NCBI GenBank assembly: GCA_034620365.1
Contig: JAQGEQ010000186.1
Location: 1,674,001-1,738,000, forward strand
Reading direction: 5' to 3'
DNA: 64,000 nt
DNA from: Pegea sp. RAD2-039
Lineage: Eukaryota > Chordata > Thaliacea > Salpida > Salpidae
In this document: piece after piece, positions 49,901 to 62,089 of the stretch
How positions within the stretch are numbered: the stretch's first letter is position 1
Layout: each line of letters opens with the position of its first letter
Program-made: the position numbers and the translations under genes
Notes under the pieces: model-generated
Told to the model about the DNA's origin: nothing
Databases searched by the model: none
Seen by the model: the letters and a program-made list of their open reading frames with translations, nothing else

Positions 49901-52900
49901 TTGGAATATTTCTCAAAAGCTACTTTTTAGACAAAGTGTCTGTTGAAGATGATTGTTTGGATTTATCTAAATATCACACTATTATTTTAAAAAGATCTAA
50001 ATTACAGATTTAACAAACTATTTGGAAATAATAATCAATTTACAAATGATAAAGTTTAAAAAATTATAAAAAGTTTAAAAAAAAATGAATTTTTATCAAA
50101 TTCTTTGTCTAATTCCTTATAAACAGACTTCTTCATCTTTTAGTAAAAGATACTTAAGTCTTGAAAACTAAAACAAATTTCAAGATCAAATAATTTTACT
50201 GAAAAATAGCTGCTTTCAATTAACACCAAATCTTTATAAACAACCATTCAGTTTCAACCTTTACCATTAACCAACTGAACTGATTTATCAAGTAGACTGA
50301 CCACGGGTTTTAGTTGATATGTGACTAACTACAATAGAATCAACAACACGGCCTTATACAAGCTAGTAAACAACATCAGTATTACTTGAATACAATCTTA
50401 ACAAATTATTTACTTTTATTTGGTTTTGTTGAAGATTCAGATAAATTTAAAATGAATGTCTGAGATGAAACAAGCTAAAAAAAAAATAAACATTAAACTG
50501 GTACACTTGAAAAAACATCGGTTTAATTCAAATCAAATAAACCAAGTTCTTTGTTTGTGCCAATTTGTTATAAATAAAAGAAATTTGATTGAAAATAGAC
50601 TGGGTTTCCAATCACAGTTTTTATAAATTAAAAAAACTTCTACATGCAGCAAACAAAATCAAAATAAAGATGCTGAAATGAAAACTGGAAACACTGAAAG
50701 ATTCATACCTTCTCAAAAAGTCTGCTTTTACAACTATCTGTTCAATATGTTGACTCATTTAGCTAAATCTTGATTAACTGTTGTTGATTCAAAGAGTTTT
50801 AGAGATTTTTAATTGTAGGAAATTTACTAAAAAATTAAAAGTATTTCAGTAGAATTATATAAAAGACATTTCTTAAGTAAAACACCAAAGAAAGAAGAAA
50901 ATGAAAGGATTGTGAACAAGTACTCACAATTCTATTGATAGTAGCCTGGATAGATTCTAACCATTTCTTTACAGTGGACAGATTATCACTTTGAAGTAAC
51001 ATTTGAAGACCTCGGATTGTTTGTAGCTGAAAATTGATAAAAACAGTAAAAAGGATTTTCGAATTTGTAGTTAGTCATTTTCTAGTTGGAATATTTGTTT
51101 ACAAAGTGAAAATCTAAATTATATTTTGGAAACTTCTTTAAATTTGTGAACAGAAGAAGTAGATGATGTTAAATATGAGTTTTGTTTAAAAATCAGACAA
51201 ACAATGACATAAAAAACAGGACAGTTTGATAATAAAGAAATTTTAAAAACCTATAAAGATAATTTTAATACTTCTAGTCACATGATTATTTCCCTTCTAG
51301 ATTTAGTTAGTCAATATAAGAACAGTAAAACAGCTCTTTAGCAGCAGCTAGCGGAAAAACGAAACAACAAGACATCTTATATAAAAATCTCTTACATGTA
51401 ACACGTTTTTCTTACTGCTCTTTTCATGTGCCCAGTCGATTATAGCTCCTCTGAGATCACAACTGCTATCGGGACGACCATGCATATACGCCTTCGACTA
51501 CATAAAACATCACATGATTAAGTTTTATACAAATATTTATAAGATAAAAATTATAGTAAGTCATCTATCAAATGCACAGTAGATGGATAGAGTTGACATC
51601 CAAACTTCCTTTCTACTTGTGCATGGGATTTTTAGATCTAATGTGCAGTGACACGGCCCAGTGACTTGGGACAGTGACCTTGAGGTCAACAGATTATAGA
51701 TTTGTTGTCTAGGTTTACTTCTATAGACTTTTCTTTTTGCCGAAGTAACTACAGTTAGTTGCAATGATGCTATTAACACATAATTCGTAGAAAATGCAAC
51801 AAACAAGAAGTTTATAAAACTCAAATGACTCATCGAATTAAGAATCATGTAATCGATGACATTTTGCAATTGAACAACTCAAGAAATTTACTGAAATCAA
51901 AATTGAAATTTATAAAATGAAATATTGAAATATCAAATCAATGATTTATCAAAAATAAGTATTTTTCAAAATATTAAATCTACAAAATCCTAGCCTTGTT
52001 GATAATGTAATTAAAAGATTTGGTAAATATCATGTTAGCAAGTTGTATAGAAGCCAAAATTAAGTGAAAATGAAGGAACTCAGTTGAAAGAGACTGTCTT
52101 CTTATGAAACTAGAAGAAAAAATCGAAAACAAAATGTTTTTAGTTTTATCTTTACAAACAAAAGAATCGATTTATTAATGAGGTTTTAATTAAAATATTT
52201 AAAAAAACATCAAACTTAAATCTATTCAAGAAAATAAAAGTTTTGGAAGATATAAGCATATGTGTTAACTTCAATTATCAATTCAAATGAGATCTTTCAA
52301 GTCAAGTTGATTAAGCGATCAAATAAGTTGTTATCTCAACTCAACCAAGCACTACCATCAACTTCTTCATAAGTTAGTGGAGTAACTAGTATAAAATATC
52401 AAAAATAAATTTCTGTTTTAATTGCATCTACTGGTTTAGTCGGCTAAATTTTAATATCAATTCTGGAAATACTTTTCTAAAAAATATTTTTAAGGTTTAT
52501 TACAAAGTGGAAAAATATTTTAATAAATATGAGTTCGATTAGAACTAATTAAAATTATAAAAACTAAAGGTCCTTAAAATTTCTCAAAAATGTTAATTGC
52601 AGTTTTAAAATGCTTAATAATTATAAAAAATGCTTTTATCAAGACGGGAACAACTAATATTTGTTCAGTTGAAGATTACGTAAAAAGTTATTTTAGCCTA
52701 AAGTAGAAACCAATATTCTGATTACATTAGCATTATAATCAAAGAACAAAATACTAAAATAAAGTCTATTAGTCTAAATTAGTCTAAAAAACAAATTATT
52801 TAATCATGCAAATATAGGAAGAGAGATTTAGTGATGAACTAATTACTTACTGAAGCTGCCTGCTTCTGATCTTTATAGAAAAGCAAATTATTAGCCAATA

Positions 52901-55900
52901 AAACTACCCATTGCTGGTTCCAATTTTTTCGTTGTTTCTTTCCAGCTTCGTATAGTTTTGTCCAATTAAGTCTCCCTTCTAATTGCACATTCTATTGATG
53001 AAATGGTTTTAATTAAAATCTTTTAGCAATCAGATCGATGTTAGTAAAGATTGGATTGAGAATTTTAATGGTATGTTTAGGTAGTCTCTCCAAACATCAT
53101 AAATTTGAAGTTTATTAAATGAAATTACTTTGAAAAGTAAATGTAGTCAACACAACCAACATATTAACTAGTAAATGAGCAAATTACTGAGATGATAGTG
53201 AGACATATGAAAAGATCAGGTGATGAAAACATCTCTTACCCCTTCTGTTAGAAAGTTTTGTTCAGTTCGTGAACTTTTAAGTGTTGACGTGTTTATCTAA
53301 TAAACAAAATAATAAAAGATTATTTGAAAAATATATTTGATTTGTGAAAGTTTTATCGAGTTAAAGTGTTTATTTAGAAAGTAAATGTGGAACTTGTAAA
53401 TACATGAAACAGAAAATTTCATTTCTATCTTAAAATGAAAATGTGTTGAAAATTATTGAGAAAAACTCAGATTTTTGAGGTTACGTAATAAAACGTTGAA
53501 GGGATTTTTCTACAAATAAATTCATGTCTAATGTCGATTTAGAAAATTATTTTTATAAAAATGAGTTTTTCGTTTCAAAATTATCACCAAAATTGGAATG
53601 ATTTTTTACATGAAATATCAGATTAAAAAAAAGTAATTTAATTGAGAAGTTTTTGAATATCTGGAAAGCTCCGTCACCAAATTAAAAGCTAAAATGAAAA
53701 AAGTCCTAGTGACGAAGTTAGATGGAACTTTTATGTTTATTTAATCACTTTAAGTTGAGTTACTTCTAGGACACCAACTATGATTCAAATGATGAACATT
53801 TTCAGTTCAATTTGATGCAAGAGTAACAAAGATCATGCAATGAGTAAGATGAAGATACCTGCGAAACATAATCCATTTCTGGCATGCAGGGGTCATCTCT
53901 GAGAATAATCATTGACCGCGCAAGGTTACTGCGGTCCAGAGACTTGGTCTGCCCACCAACATTCGACTTGTTAGTGGTTAGAAAACCAGCTGCTGATTTC
54001 TTTTTAACAGCCAGTTTCGATAGTTTAGGTTCTCGACGCGTCACCACTGAGGTGGAACCGATATCTTGTGACGTCATGTCACGTGGTAAAGATAAATTCT
54101 TTTCATAGTTTTTGATGGTATCAACAGTGGTGCGATGGTTGGAAACTTCGGCAGAATCGATTGTTCGAACTTTACGAGTCGAAGAATCTTGCTCCACAGA
54201 TTGAAGATCATCAAAAGAATTGGTCTTTTAAGAAAAAAGCGATAAGCATCAACCAACCAGCATCAACCAACCAGCATCAACCAATCAGTATCAACCAATC
54301 AGCATCAACCAACCAGCATCAACCAACCAGCATCAACCAATCAGCATCAACCAACCAGCATCAACCAATCAGTATCAACCAATCAGCATCAACCAACCAG
54401 CATCAACCAACCAGCATCAACCAATCAGCATCAACCAACCAGCATCAACCAACCAGCATCAACCAACCAGCATTAACCAATCAGCATCAACCAACCAGCA
54501 TCAACCAACCAGCATTAACCAATCAGCATCAACCAACCAGCATCAACCAACCAGCATTAACCAATCAGCATCAACCAACCAGCATCAACCAATCAGCATC
54601 AACCAACCAGCATCAACCAACCAGCATCAACCAACCAGCATCAACCAACCAGCATTAACCAATCAGCATCAACCAACCAGCATCAACCAACCAGCATCAA
54701 CCAACCAGCATCAACCAACCAACATTAACCAATCAGTATCAACCAACCAGCATCAACCAATCAGCATCAACCAACAGCATCAACCAACCAGCATCAACCA
54801 ACCAGCATCAACCAACCAGCATCAACCAACCAGCATCAACCAACCAGCATCAACCAACCAGCATCAACCAACCATCAACCAGCATCAACCAACCAGCATC
54901 AACCAACCAGCATCCAATCAGCATCAACCAGCATCAACCAACCAGCATCAACCAACCAGCATCAACCAATCAGCATCAACCAACCAGCATCAACCAACCA
55001 GCATCAACCAACCAGCATCAACCAACCAGCATCAACCAACCAGCATCAACCAACCAGCATCAACCAATCAACCAACCAGCATCAACCAACCAGCATCAAC
55101 CAACAGCATCAACCAACCAGCATCAACCAACCAGCATCAACCAACCAGCATCAACCAACCAGCATCAGCATCAACCAACCAGCATCAACCAACCAGCATT
55201 AACCAATCAGCATCAACCAACCAGCATCAACCAACCAGCATCAACCAACCAGCATCAACCAACCAACATTAACCAATCAGTATCAACCAACCAGCATCAA
55301 CCAACCAGCATCAACCAATCAGCATCAACCAACCAGCATCAACCAACCAGCATCAACCAACCAGCATCAACCAACAGCATCAACCAACCAGCATCAACCA
55401 ACCAGCATCAACCAACCAGCATCAACCAACCAGCATCAACCAACCAGCATCAACCAACCAGCATCAACCAACCAGCATCAACCAACCAGCATCAACCAAT
55501 CAGCATCAACCAACCAGCATCAACCAACCAGCATCAACCAACCAGCATTAACCAATCAGCATCAACCAACCAGCATCAACCAACCAGCATCAACCAACCA
55601 GTATCATCCAGCATCAACCAATCAGCATCAACCAACCAGCATCAACCAACCAGCATCAACCAACCAGCATCAACCAACCAGCATCAACCAACCAGCATCA
55701 ACCAACCAGCATCAACCAACCAGCAACCAACCAGCAACCAATCAGCATCAACCAATCAGCATCAACCAACCAGCATCAACCAACCAGCATCAACCAACCA
55801 GCATCAACCAACAGCATCCAACCAGCATCAACCAACCAGCATCAACCAACCAGCATCCAATCAGCATCAACCAACCAGCATCAACCAATCAGCATCAACC

Positions 55901-58900
55901 AACCAGCATCAACCAACAGCATCAACCAACCAGCATCAACCAACCAGCATCAACCAACCAGCATCAACCAACCAGCAACCAACCAGCATCAACCAATCAG
56001 CATCAACCAATCAGCATCAACCAACTACAACCAACTAATTATATTAGAAGCAATTGTTTCCATGCAGTGAGTGTTGTAGTCAAGCTTGTGAACTACCACC
56101 ATAGCAACCATCTCACCTGTGGTAGTAACCATGCAGTGGTTCGCGTGATTTCGTTGAAATAATAATATCGTTGAGTAGTTTCATCGAGCATTTGATGCCA
56201 CTGAAAACATCCAACTTTAATCACTTACAACTACTGATGATAAGCAGCAACTAACCCGTTCTCCGGTTTGTTTATTGATAAAAACTACCTCTCCATCAGC
56301 TCCTAGTTTCGGATCACGATGCCAAATCGATCCGGGTGAGGTTGGGGAGGAAGTAGGAGACTTAAAAGAGCTTCCTCCTATGCTTCCAAACGAGACACGC
56401 GGCGACTTGTTTGATTTAGAAGCGTTTTGAAGGTCACCAGGAGTTGCCACGTTAGTGGAATCGTGAAAAACGTTGTCATCGGCTAAACGTTCCACGTTGG
56501 ACCGCAGCAAAGTGCCCCTGTGCGGGCTTGGGCCTTGCGACGGGCTGGGTGACCTCGACTTGATCTTGTTGTCATCACGACGGTACTTAGCAACGGGCCA
56601 GTTTTTGCGGTTTCGAAATCTTTCTGGTGATGTGAGGCGACGTTGAAGAAGACTGAGATGAGATCCAGATGAGGATGAGGACTCGGAGGAGGTTGGGACT
56701 CACCTGGGAGGAGACAGTGTTTTCCGGGTGGGTTTCTTGGAGATATCAGGAACAGGGGGAGGTGATACAGTCCTAGTAGAGATCTTCTGTGATAAACATG
56801 ATTAAGATGATGTTGTTGATGAAGATGAAACTAACAGGGACGATAAGTTGACGAGGTGGGTAATCTCGCATTTCCCCGGAAGTCGAATTGTAGTAGTAAG
56901 TGGTTCCTGTTTGAGTATCAAGATGAGGTTCCCAACTATCTTCTTGTATCTATCAAATTTAAGTTGAAATTTGCATCAAACCAACAACTGAAGAAAACCT
57001 CAGGTGCTGTTTCATCAATATTTGGTTTGAAAGTGCTGAGGGTTGTAGTGGTTGATAATTGGCGGGTGTGAGTACTTCTGTGATCATCTACAACATCTTT
57101 TGTTAGTATTTTGCATCAATCAAAGGTCAAATTCTTCCAGCATCACTTTTCATATTCAGTTTTCAAATCGATGGTTTTGATTTAAAATCAATAAAGAGTA
57201 AATAGTTTCGGTGAAAATGTAATGAAGGTGGTTTGACCCCAACATGATGATGAGTCTTATCGATTTATTTGATGGTTCTCACCACCATTGCGAAAATATT
57301 TCCAGAAATTTATTTAAATTAAAGATGAAGTCACCTGAAGATGAAGAGGATAATAAGAAGATTGGAGGTGGGGTTTGTGAGGATTGAACAACCTATATGA
57401 GATCAATTAAATAAATTATTCAAACAAACTCAGCTACTTACCTCTAAGTTTTCGTATTCAGGTTCTGATGCTGTTAAATGTGAAGATTTCTGCTTTAAAA
57501 TAAGAAGTTAATAAGAGGATAAGTGAATTATAAAGTCTTACTGGAAACTCATCTATTTTAATTTGAAATGGAACTTCATCATAAGGATTTTCATTTTCAA
57601 TCAAATGATCAAGTGAATCTGTACTAGCTCTTGTTATGTGACTGTAACAAGAAAAGCAACAATTGATTAGAAGAAAGTAGCAAAAGTTTAGTTTGAAGGA
57701 AGAAACAAATTACATGAAAACTGCTGAATTTCAAGAATTTCAGATAATTTTCAAACCGTAAAAGCTTTTGTCTAACTTTGCCTTTATTTCAGATTTGTTT
57801 GAAAATAGAAGAGATGATATCAGCTTGATAAAATCATCAAAAAAACATTTATCGAAAGAAAAAAATCGGATGTTTTCGTAAATAGTGTTTTGTGGAAAAA
57901 CAGAGATTTCGAAACATCTGATGATTGGTGTCGACTTGATCTCATTATACTGATCATAAGTTTATTATTTCATGAATAATTGTTCAGTTTTAAACATTTT
58001 TAATTCAATCCATTTAAACAAAATTATTTTAAAAATGACTAAATTAGTTTAAATTTGAAAATAAAGTCGTGAAAATAAACCCATAAGTAATAAAGGGAAT
58101 AATCGTGACAATAAAAAGAAATTAATTAAAAATATAAAAAGTAAAATTTGAGTGATTTCAGAAAAGTGAGATGTTTTAACAAAACAATGTGAGATAATGA
58201 TACAAAATTGCAAACTGCTAAAAACAAAACTGTCCGAAAAAAAGTTAGGGATTTTGTGGTTGTTTAAAGTGTTTTTCAATACAGTAGAGAAGAGAAAATG
58301 ACCAATTACACAAGTAAGAAAGTACAAACTTTACTTTCACTTTATTTCTAGCGGTCAAAACTAAATAGAAAAACTGACAACAAGTATATCTGACCCAACT
58401 TTTATTTACAGAAGTTATCAAAGCGTAAAGTATGTTCTTTTTTATTAACCTGGTATTTTGAACAGTAGTTATGGTTAAACAGAAATACTAGCAAAACAAA
58501 AGGTGTGAAAGCAAATACAAGATAACACAACTGAATTCACAGCTAAAGCAACATTACCTTTACAAAGTTTTTATATCAAAATAAACTATTTCGATCAAAA
58601 ACTTTATTCCACAAAAACGTCAAATTAATTAGTTATGAAGCTTGGGAGTTTCTACTTCAAATTGAAGCCACAAAATTTAAAACAGAATGGTTTAGCAACT
58701 AAAATTTCAAAACTTACAGTTTCGAATTTTCGGATGAAACAACACTGATGTCTTCACGAGATTTTGTGAGATATATCGTTCGTTCATTTGATCTTTCAGT
58801 CTCGTCGCTATCTTTAGAATTTTGTGCATTTTTAGCTTTAAGAGTCTTTTGTAGAGTTGTATACGCTTTCCTAGGAGTATAAACTCAATTATAGTATTGT

Positions 58901-60401
58901 GAATACACAAGTTGTTATATATGAAAGTTTTTATTGTGACTTATATGACTCAGAAGTTTGTTTTTAAGATAAATATTTCAAATTAGTTTTTTTATAAGTA
59001 AACCTAAGGCACATTACAATAATAAGAAAAAATACTTTTCTGCATTTTTATATTCTCAAAAACAGTCTAAAAACCTAACAGTAAATATTTTTATGTCAAA
59101 ATCAACCTCTAATATAAAAACAGCTAAAAACATGACAAAATAGAAGAAAAATCATAGATAAAGATCTATATGCATCAAATATTTTTAGATGTACTTTTTG
59201 AAATTCTGTAAATATTTTAACTTCCTGTAGTAAAATCTATTCAACAAATTATGATGAATAATTTCAAGATCTATCATAGCATGCTTTGAAAAGTAATAAA
59301 AAAGAGACAAAAAATTACTTGAAATATGTATGTTCTGGAAAAGTTTTCCGTTTAAGCTCCTTAACATAAGATGCAGGAATATAAAAAGGTTTTCTTTGAT
59401 CTGTAAATACAACCACAAGTTGGGTATTTTTCTGATAAAATCTACTTTTGAAAAAGTAAATAAATATATTTACAATATAAACCTGATAAGAATTAAACTT
59501 TGTAATGGTAGCAGAACACCAATAAAAATAAATTGGTAGTTTGAAAATGTCTTGTATTTTTATAAATAGCTGAACAAATAAATAAACAAAATAGAAAAGG
59601 ACAAAGTAGTTCACATTTATACAATAATTTTAAAATATGAGAAATTTATTTACAAAATTTAAATAAACAAGATATATATTGGTAATAAAATTATCAATAA
59701 AACTTTCTCTACATGTATAAAACAGTAAACTGATTACTTACTATCTATAAATGTTTACTAATAATATATAAAACAGCTAATCTCTATGAAACAGCCTTAA
59801 AAAACAATTTTAAATGTGAACAAATTAAAGTATGGCTTCTATATGCATAAGAATATCAATTCTAACTTCCAATCATCTTATGTTTTAAGTCTTAAAATTT
59901 AAATTGCTTTTTTATTTAATAGATGATAATAAACTATTAAATTTTTTTAATATATAAAACAATTAGTTTTCTACTAAAAACATTGACATAAAAACATTTT
60001 TATATCCAGCTATTTTTTAGTTTTAGATAAACAAGTTAAAAACTTACATTTTTACCATCAGTCATTAAAATATTTATCAACAGCTTTATTCAAACTAGAT
60101 TTTTAAACTTTTACTTAACTCAAAAACAATTCAGAAAAAGATATAAAATTCAAACAACAAATACATAGAAAATGAAGATAGAAAATTTGATGATTTTTCT
60201 TATAGTTTTTTGATAATTTGTTAAAGACATTTCAAACTCACCTAAACGTATCACTTGCCACCAATCAGCATTTGATTTTTTGATTAATATATAAGTCTCT
60301 CCTTGTTTAATTGACACTTGCTTACCATCATTAGCTTGATAATTATAATCATATTCTACACATAACACTCTGCCTAAGTCATCAACTCTTAGAGCAGACA
60401 T
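44032..60401 (-). CDS. ARHGAP12/15/27-like Rho GTPase-activating protein (SH3-WW-WW-PH-RhoGAP)
   Basis: Cytosolic regulator that switches off Rho-family GTPases by speeding GTP hydrolysis. Exons by splice sites and phase: 60401-60242, 59400-59319, 58870-58718, 57641-57542, 57492-57442, 57392-57335, a probable one starting at 57076, 56949-56836, 56786-56704, 56652-56256, 54224-53859, 53296-53240, 52991-52851, 51497-51396, 51026-50928, 46995-46348, 46197-46074, 45603-45484, 45420-45322, 44931-44854, 44782-44651, 44423-44301, 44251-44032. Apart from the join around 57.1 kb the phases agree. Domain order is that of ARHGAP12 and ARHGAP27. The ATG at 60401 begins MSALRVDDLGRVLCVEYDY, right at the SH3 domain, and follows a splice acceptor by 16 bases. 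The linker of about 216 residues (exon 46995-46348) is serine- and lysine-rich and looks disordered. No break was seen in the catalytic domain. Confidence 0.87.
47000..50920 (-). other. Large RhoGAP intron without recognised features
   Basis: About 3.9 kb of AT-rich intron between the PH and linker exons. No repeat family, RNA gene or nested coding region was recognised. Confidence 0.5.
50928..54224 (-). CDS. RhoGAP gene, linker and PH-domain exons
   Basis: Exon 54224-53859 is a polar linker (SVEQDSSTRKVRTIDS...MPEMDYVSQ). Exon 53296-53240 (INTSTLKSSRTEQNFLTEG) leads into the PH domain in 52991-52851 (LEGRLNWTKLYEAGKK, NWNQQWVVLLANNLLFYKDQ), 51497-51396 (SSCDLRGAIIDWAHEKSS) and 51026-50928 (LLQSDNLSTVKKWLESIQA). 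The last exon carries the C-terminal helix with its tryptophan. The pattern fits the phosphoinositide-binding PH of the ARHGAP9/12/15/27 group. All these exons are in phase. Confidence 0.85.
51567..51790 (-). mobile_element. SINE fragment, copy 2, in a RhoGAP intron
   Basis: Matches the body of the element at 25620-25990 in the same orientation: GGCCCAGTGAC, GGACAGTGA, AGGTCAA, and the outer TTGACA...CTTTCTAC part. The tRNA-like head of the other copy is not visible here, so it is probably a 5'-truncated or more diverged copy. Confidence 0.65.
54247..56037. repeat. 14-bp minisatellite array, about 1.8 kb
   Basis: Tandem copies of CAACCAACCAGCAT, on the order of 125 units, with recurring variants CAACCAATCAGCAT, CATTAACCAATCAG and a few shortened units. 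Ordered variants show substructure: CATTAACC recurs at 54471, 54513 and 54555, i.e. every 42 bases (three units), and the block around 54651-54745 recurs 544 bases later around 55195-55290. The array lies in a RhoGAP intron and ends 22 bases from the acceptor of exon 54224-53859. The long open frame across it on + (repeats such as STNQHQPTSINQ) is only a consequence of the repeat. Confidence 0.95.
56256..57076 (-). CDS. RhoGAP gene, WW-domain exons
   Basis: Exon 56949-56836 holds a good WW domain: DSWEPHLDTQTGTTYYYNS, then GEMRDYPP, with both the first tryptophan and the aromatic triplet. Exon 56786-56704 is proline-rich (VSPPPVPDISKKP). Exon 56652-56256 is serine- and proline-rich and ends with a second, weaker WW-like unit (IWHRDPKLGADGEVVFINKQ). 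Exon 56786-56704 is separated from the next by only 51 bases. A probable extra exon from 57076 downward (LTPANYQPLQPSALSNQ) would bridge the phase gap before the first WW exon, but its donor is unsure. Confidence 0.75.
56653..56703 (-). other. 51-nt in-frame mini-intron of the RhoGAP gene
   Basis: Donor CCCAG/GTGAGT and acceptor CATCTCAG/TC bound a 51-base intron, a multiple of three. If retained it would keep the frame but bring in a TGA overlapping the donor, so splicing is needed to join the flanking reading frames. It is far shorter than the other introns of this gene. Confidence 0.75.
57335..60401 (-). CDS. RhoGAP gene, N-terminal SH3 and proline-rich exons
   Basis: SH3 is split over two exons: VEYDYNYQ, GETYILIKKSNADWWQV (60401-60242) and DQRKPFYIPASYVKEL (59400-59319), with the ALYDY-like, WW and YIPASYV marks of a ligand-binding SH3. 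Next come low-complexity exons: 58870-58718 (KAYTTLQKTLKAK), 57641-57542 (ENPYDEVPFQI), 57492-57442 (ASEPEYENLE) and 57392-57335 (VVQSSQTPPPIF). The YDEV and YENL tyrosines resemble phosphotyrosine-binding motifs, but phosphorylation is only inferred. Confidence 0.82.
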
Positions 60402-62089
60402 ATTTCATCTAATGCAACTAAACAAAAAAAATTATTCAATACCTTAAAATGCAATCAATTATTATTATAACAAATTGTTAATTATTTTTACAATAAACTA
60501 CTTTAATTAGACTAATAAATCTAAAGATAAATAAAGTTTCATTATAAATTGAACTTCTCAAATTAACTTCATTATATTTTGAATATTGTATGCTATATTT
60601 AAAAAAGCAGAAGAAATAATGACTAACAATTTTTCTAATTATAAAACAAAAAACAATCTAATCAAAATAAATTGTTTTAAATTTGTAAAATATTTAATTT
60701 ATCAAATTTTTATTTTTATTAACATCTTTTAATCTATTATAACACAGACTTGAATAAGAAAAAATTCTAACTTAAATAGTAAATAAATTACATTGAAACC
60801 ATGAATTCAAGTTAGAAATTAATATAATTAATTCATTTTATCATTGAGAAAATTGTGTCAAAATTATTAAAAGCTTAAGATATTGTGAAATATATATTAT
60901 GAATGAAAAGTTAATTGTAATAAAATATATATATGCTAATAAATATTATGTAATTATTCATTTAGAAAGTTTATTACAGTTAAAGATTTATCAAATAATG
61001 TAAAAAAAAGTTTCATAACCTAAAACCACATGGTTTAAAAAAATTTTAAAATTTCTATAACATAAATAAATAGTATTCTTATTGATTAAAGACAAGTTTA
61101 TATTACTATAAAAGTTTGCAAAAGTTTTTATGAAAACTTGATTTTTACTTAACTAAAAAATAATCTTACAACTATAAAAATATTTGAACCTTAATAAGAA
61201 AACAACAACTTTAAAAACAAATATTTAGAATGAAAATTTTATAAGAAAGTGAAAAAATCAAAAAATAATCTTTATCTGTCTTACTACATTTCTTTAATTT
61301 TCAATTACACTTACATACAGTTGTATATATTTGCAATTATTGTTATATTCAAAACATGTTTTTATACATTAATCTTATTATCAGAGTCAAATATTATAAG
61401 TTTCAATTCATTTTAACAAACAGATAATAAATTACATAAAAATAGAACAACATTTTAAATATTAGTAGATGATACTTAAGCAATCAAAATAAATAAAAAC
61501 ATCAATTTCAAAATAAGTGTTTTGAACGTGAACTTAAGACCGTTCAATATTCAAATTTTAAAACAAGCTAAAGTTCAAAACAAAAAAATGTAAAAAGCAA
61601 ATATTTGGAAACAACACAATAGTAAATAAACACTTTTCTGTAAACATGAATTATTTCCGTTATATAAAATTTCTATGTCATCAAAACACTGTATACAACA
61701 AAAATTCTAAAAATTTGAACATTTAATCATGAATTATAAATAAAAATCTATAAATAGTAATCTCAAAGGTAGTATAGCTTATAAAAATGTTTATATAAAG
61801 AATAAACAGTTAAAATTAACAAAAACTAAAATATTAGATATATACCACTCCTTCGTTACACAAACTTCAACCGCTGTATACTTTCGCCCAGTAAAAACAA
61901 AGCTTAGGAATTTTGAGTTTTTGGCCTGCAGCATTTATGAAACATGAGTTAAATTTCACAAATAAAATATTTTACAAGTCAAGTTTAAATATAACGATTT
62001 TAGAAAATTGGGAAAAACGAAATAATTCCGAAATAAATAGTTTTAAAAAACTTACCAATAAAATTATAACAAATACATCATAACCCATT
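60402..62089. other. 5' flank of the RhoGAP gene
   Basis: A splice acceptor on - (TTTTGTTTAG) ends 16 bases before the ATG at 60401, so at least one untranslated exon, or a trans-spliced leader, must precede. Beyond that the DNA is AT-rich with no recognised coding frame. A GC-richer patch at about 61850-61930 could be a promoter or first exon, but this is only a guess. Confidence 0.35.

Noticed and set aside
54161-54658. 165-codon open frame on + with NQHQPTSINQ repeats
   Set aside because: It is the translation of the 14-bp array (42 bases give a 14-residue period), it starts antisense to a RhoGAP exon, and it has no promoter or domain support.
54247-56037. CRISPR-like or telomeric array
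   Set aside because: The units are contiguous without spacers, the setting is an intron of an animal gene, and the unit does not match known telomere repeats.
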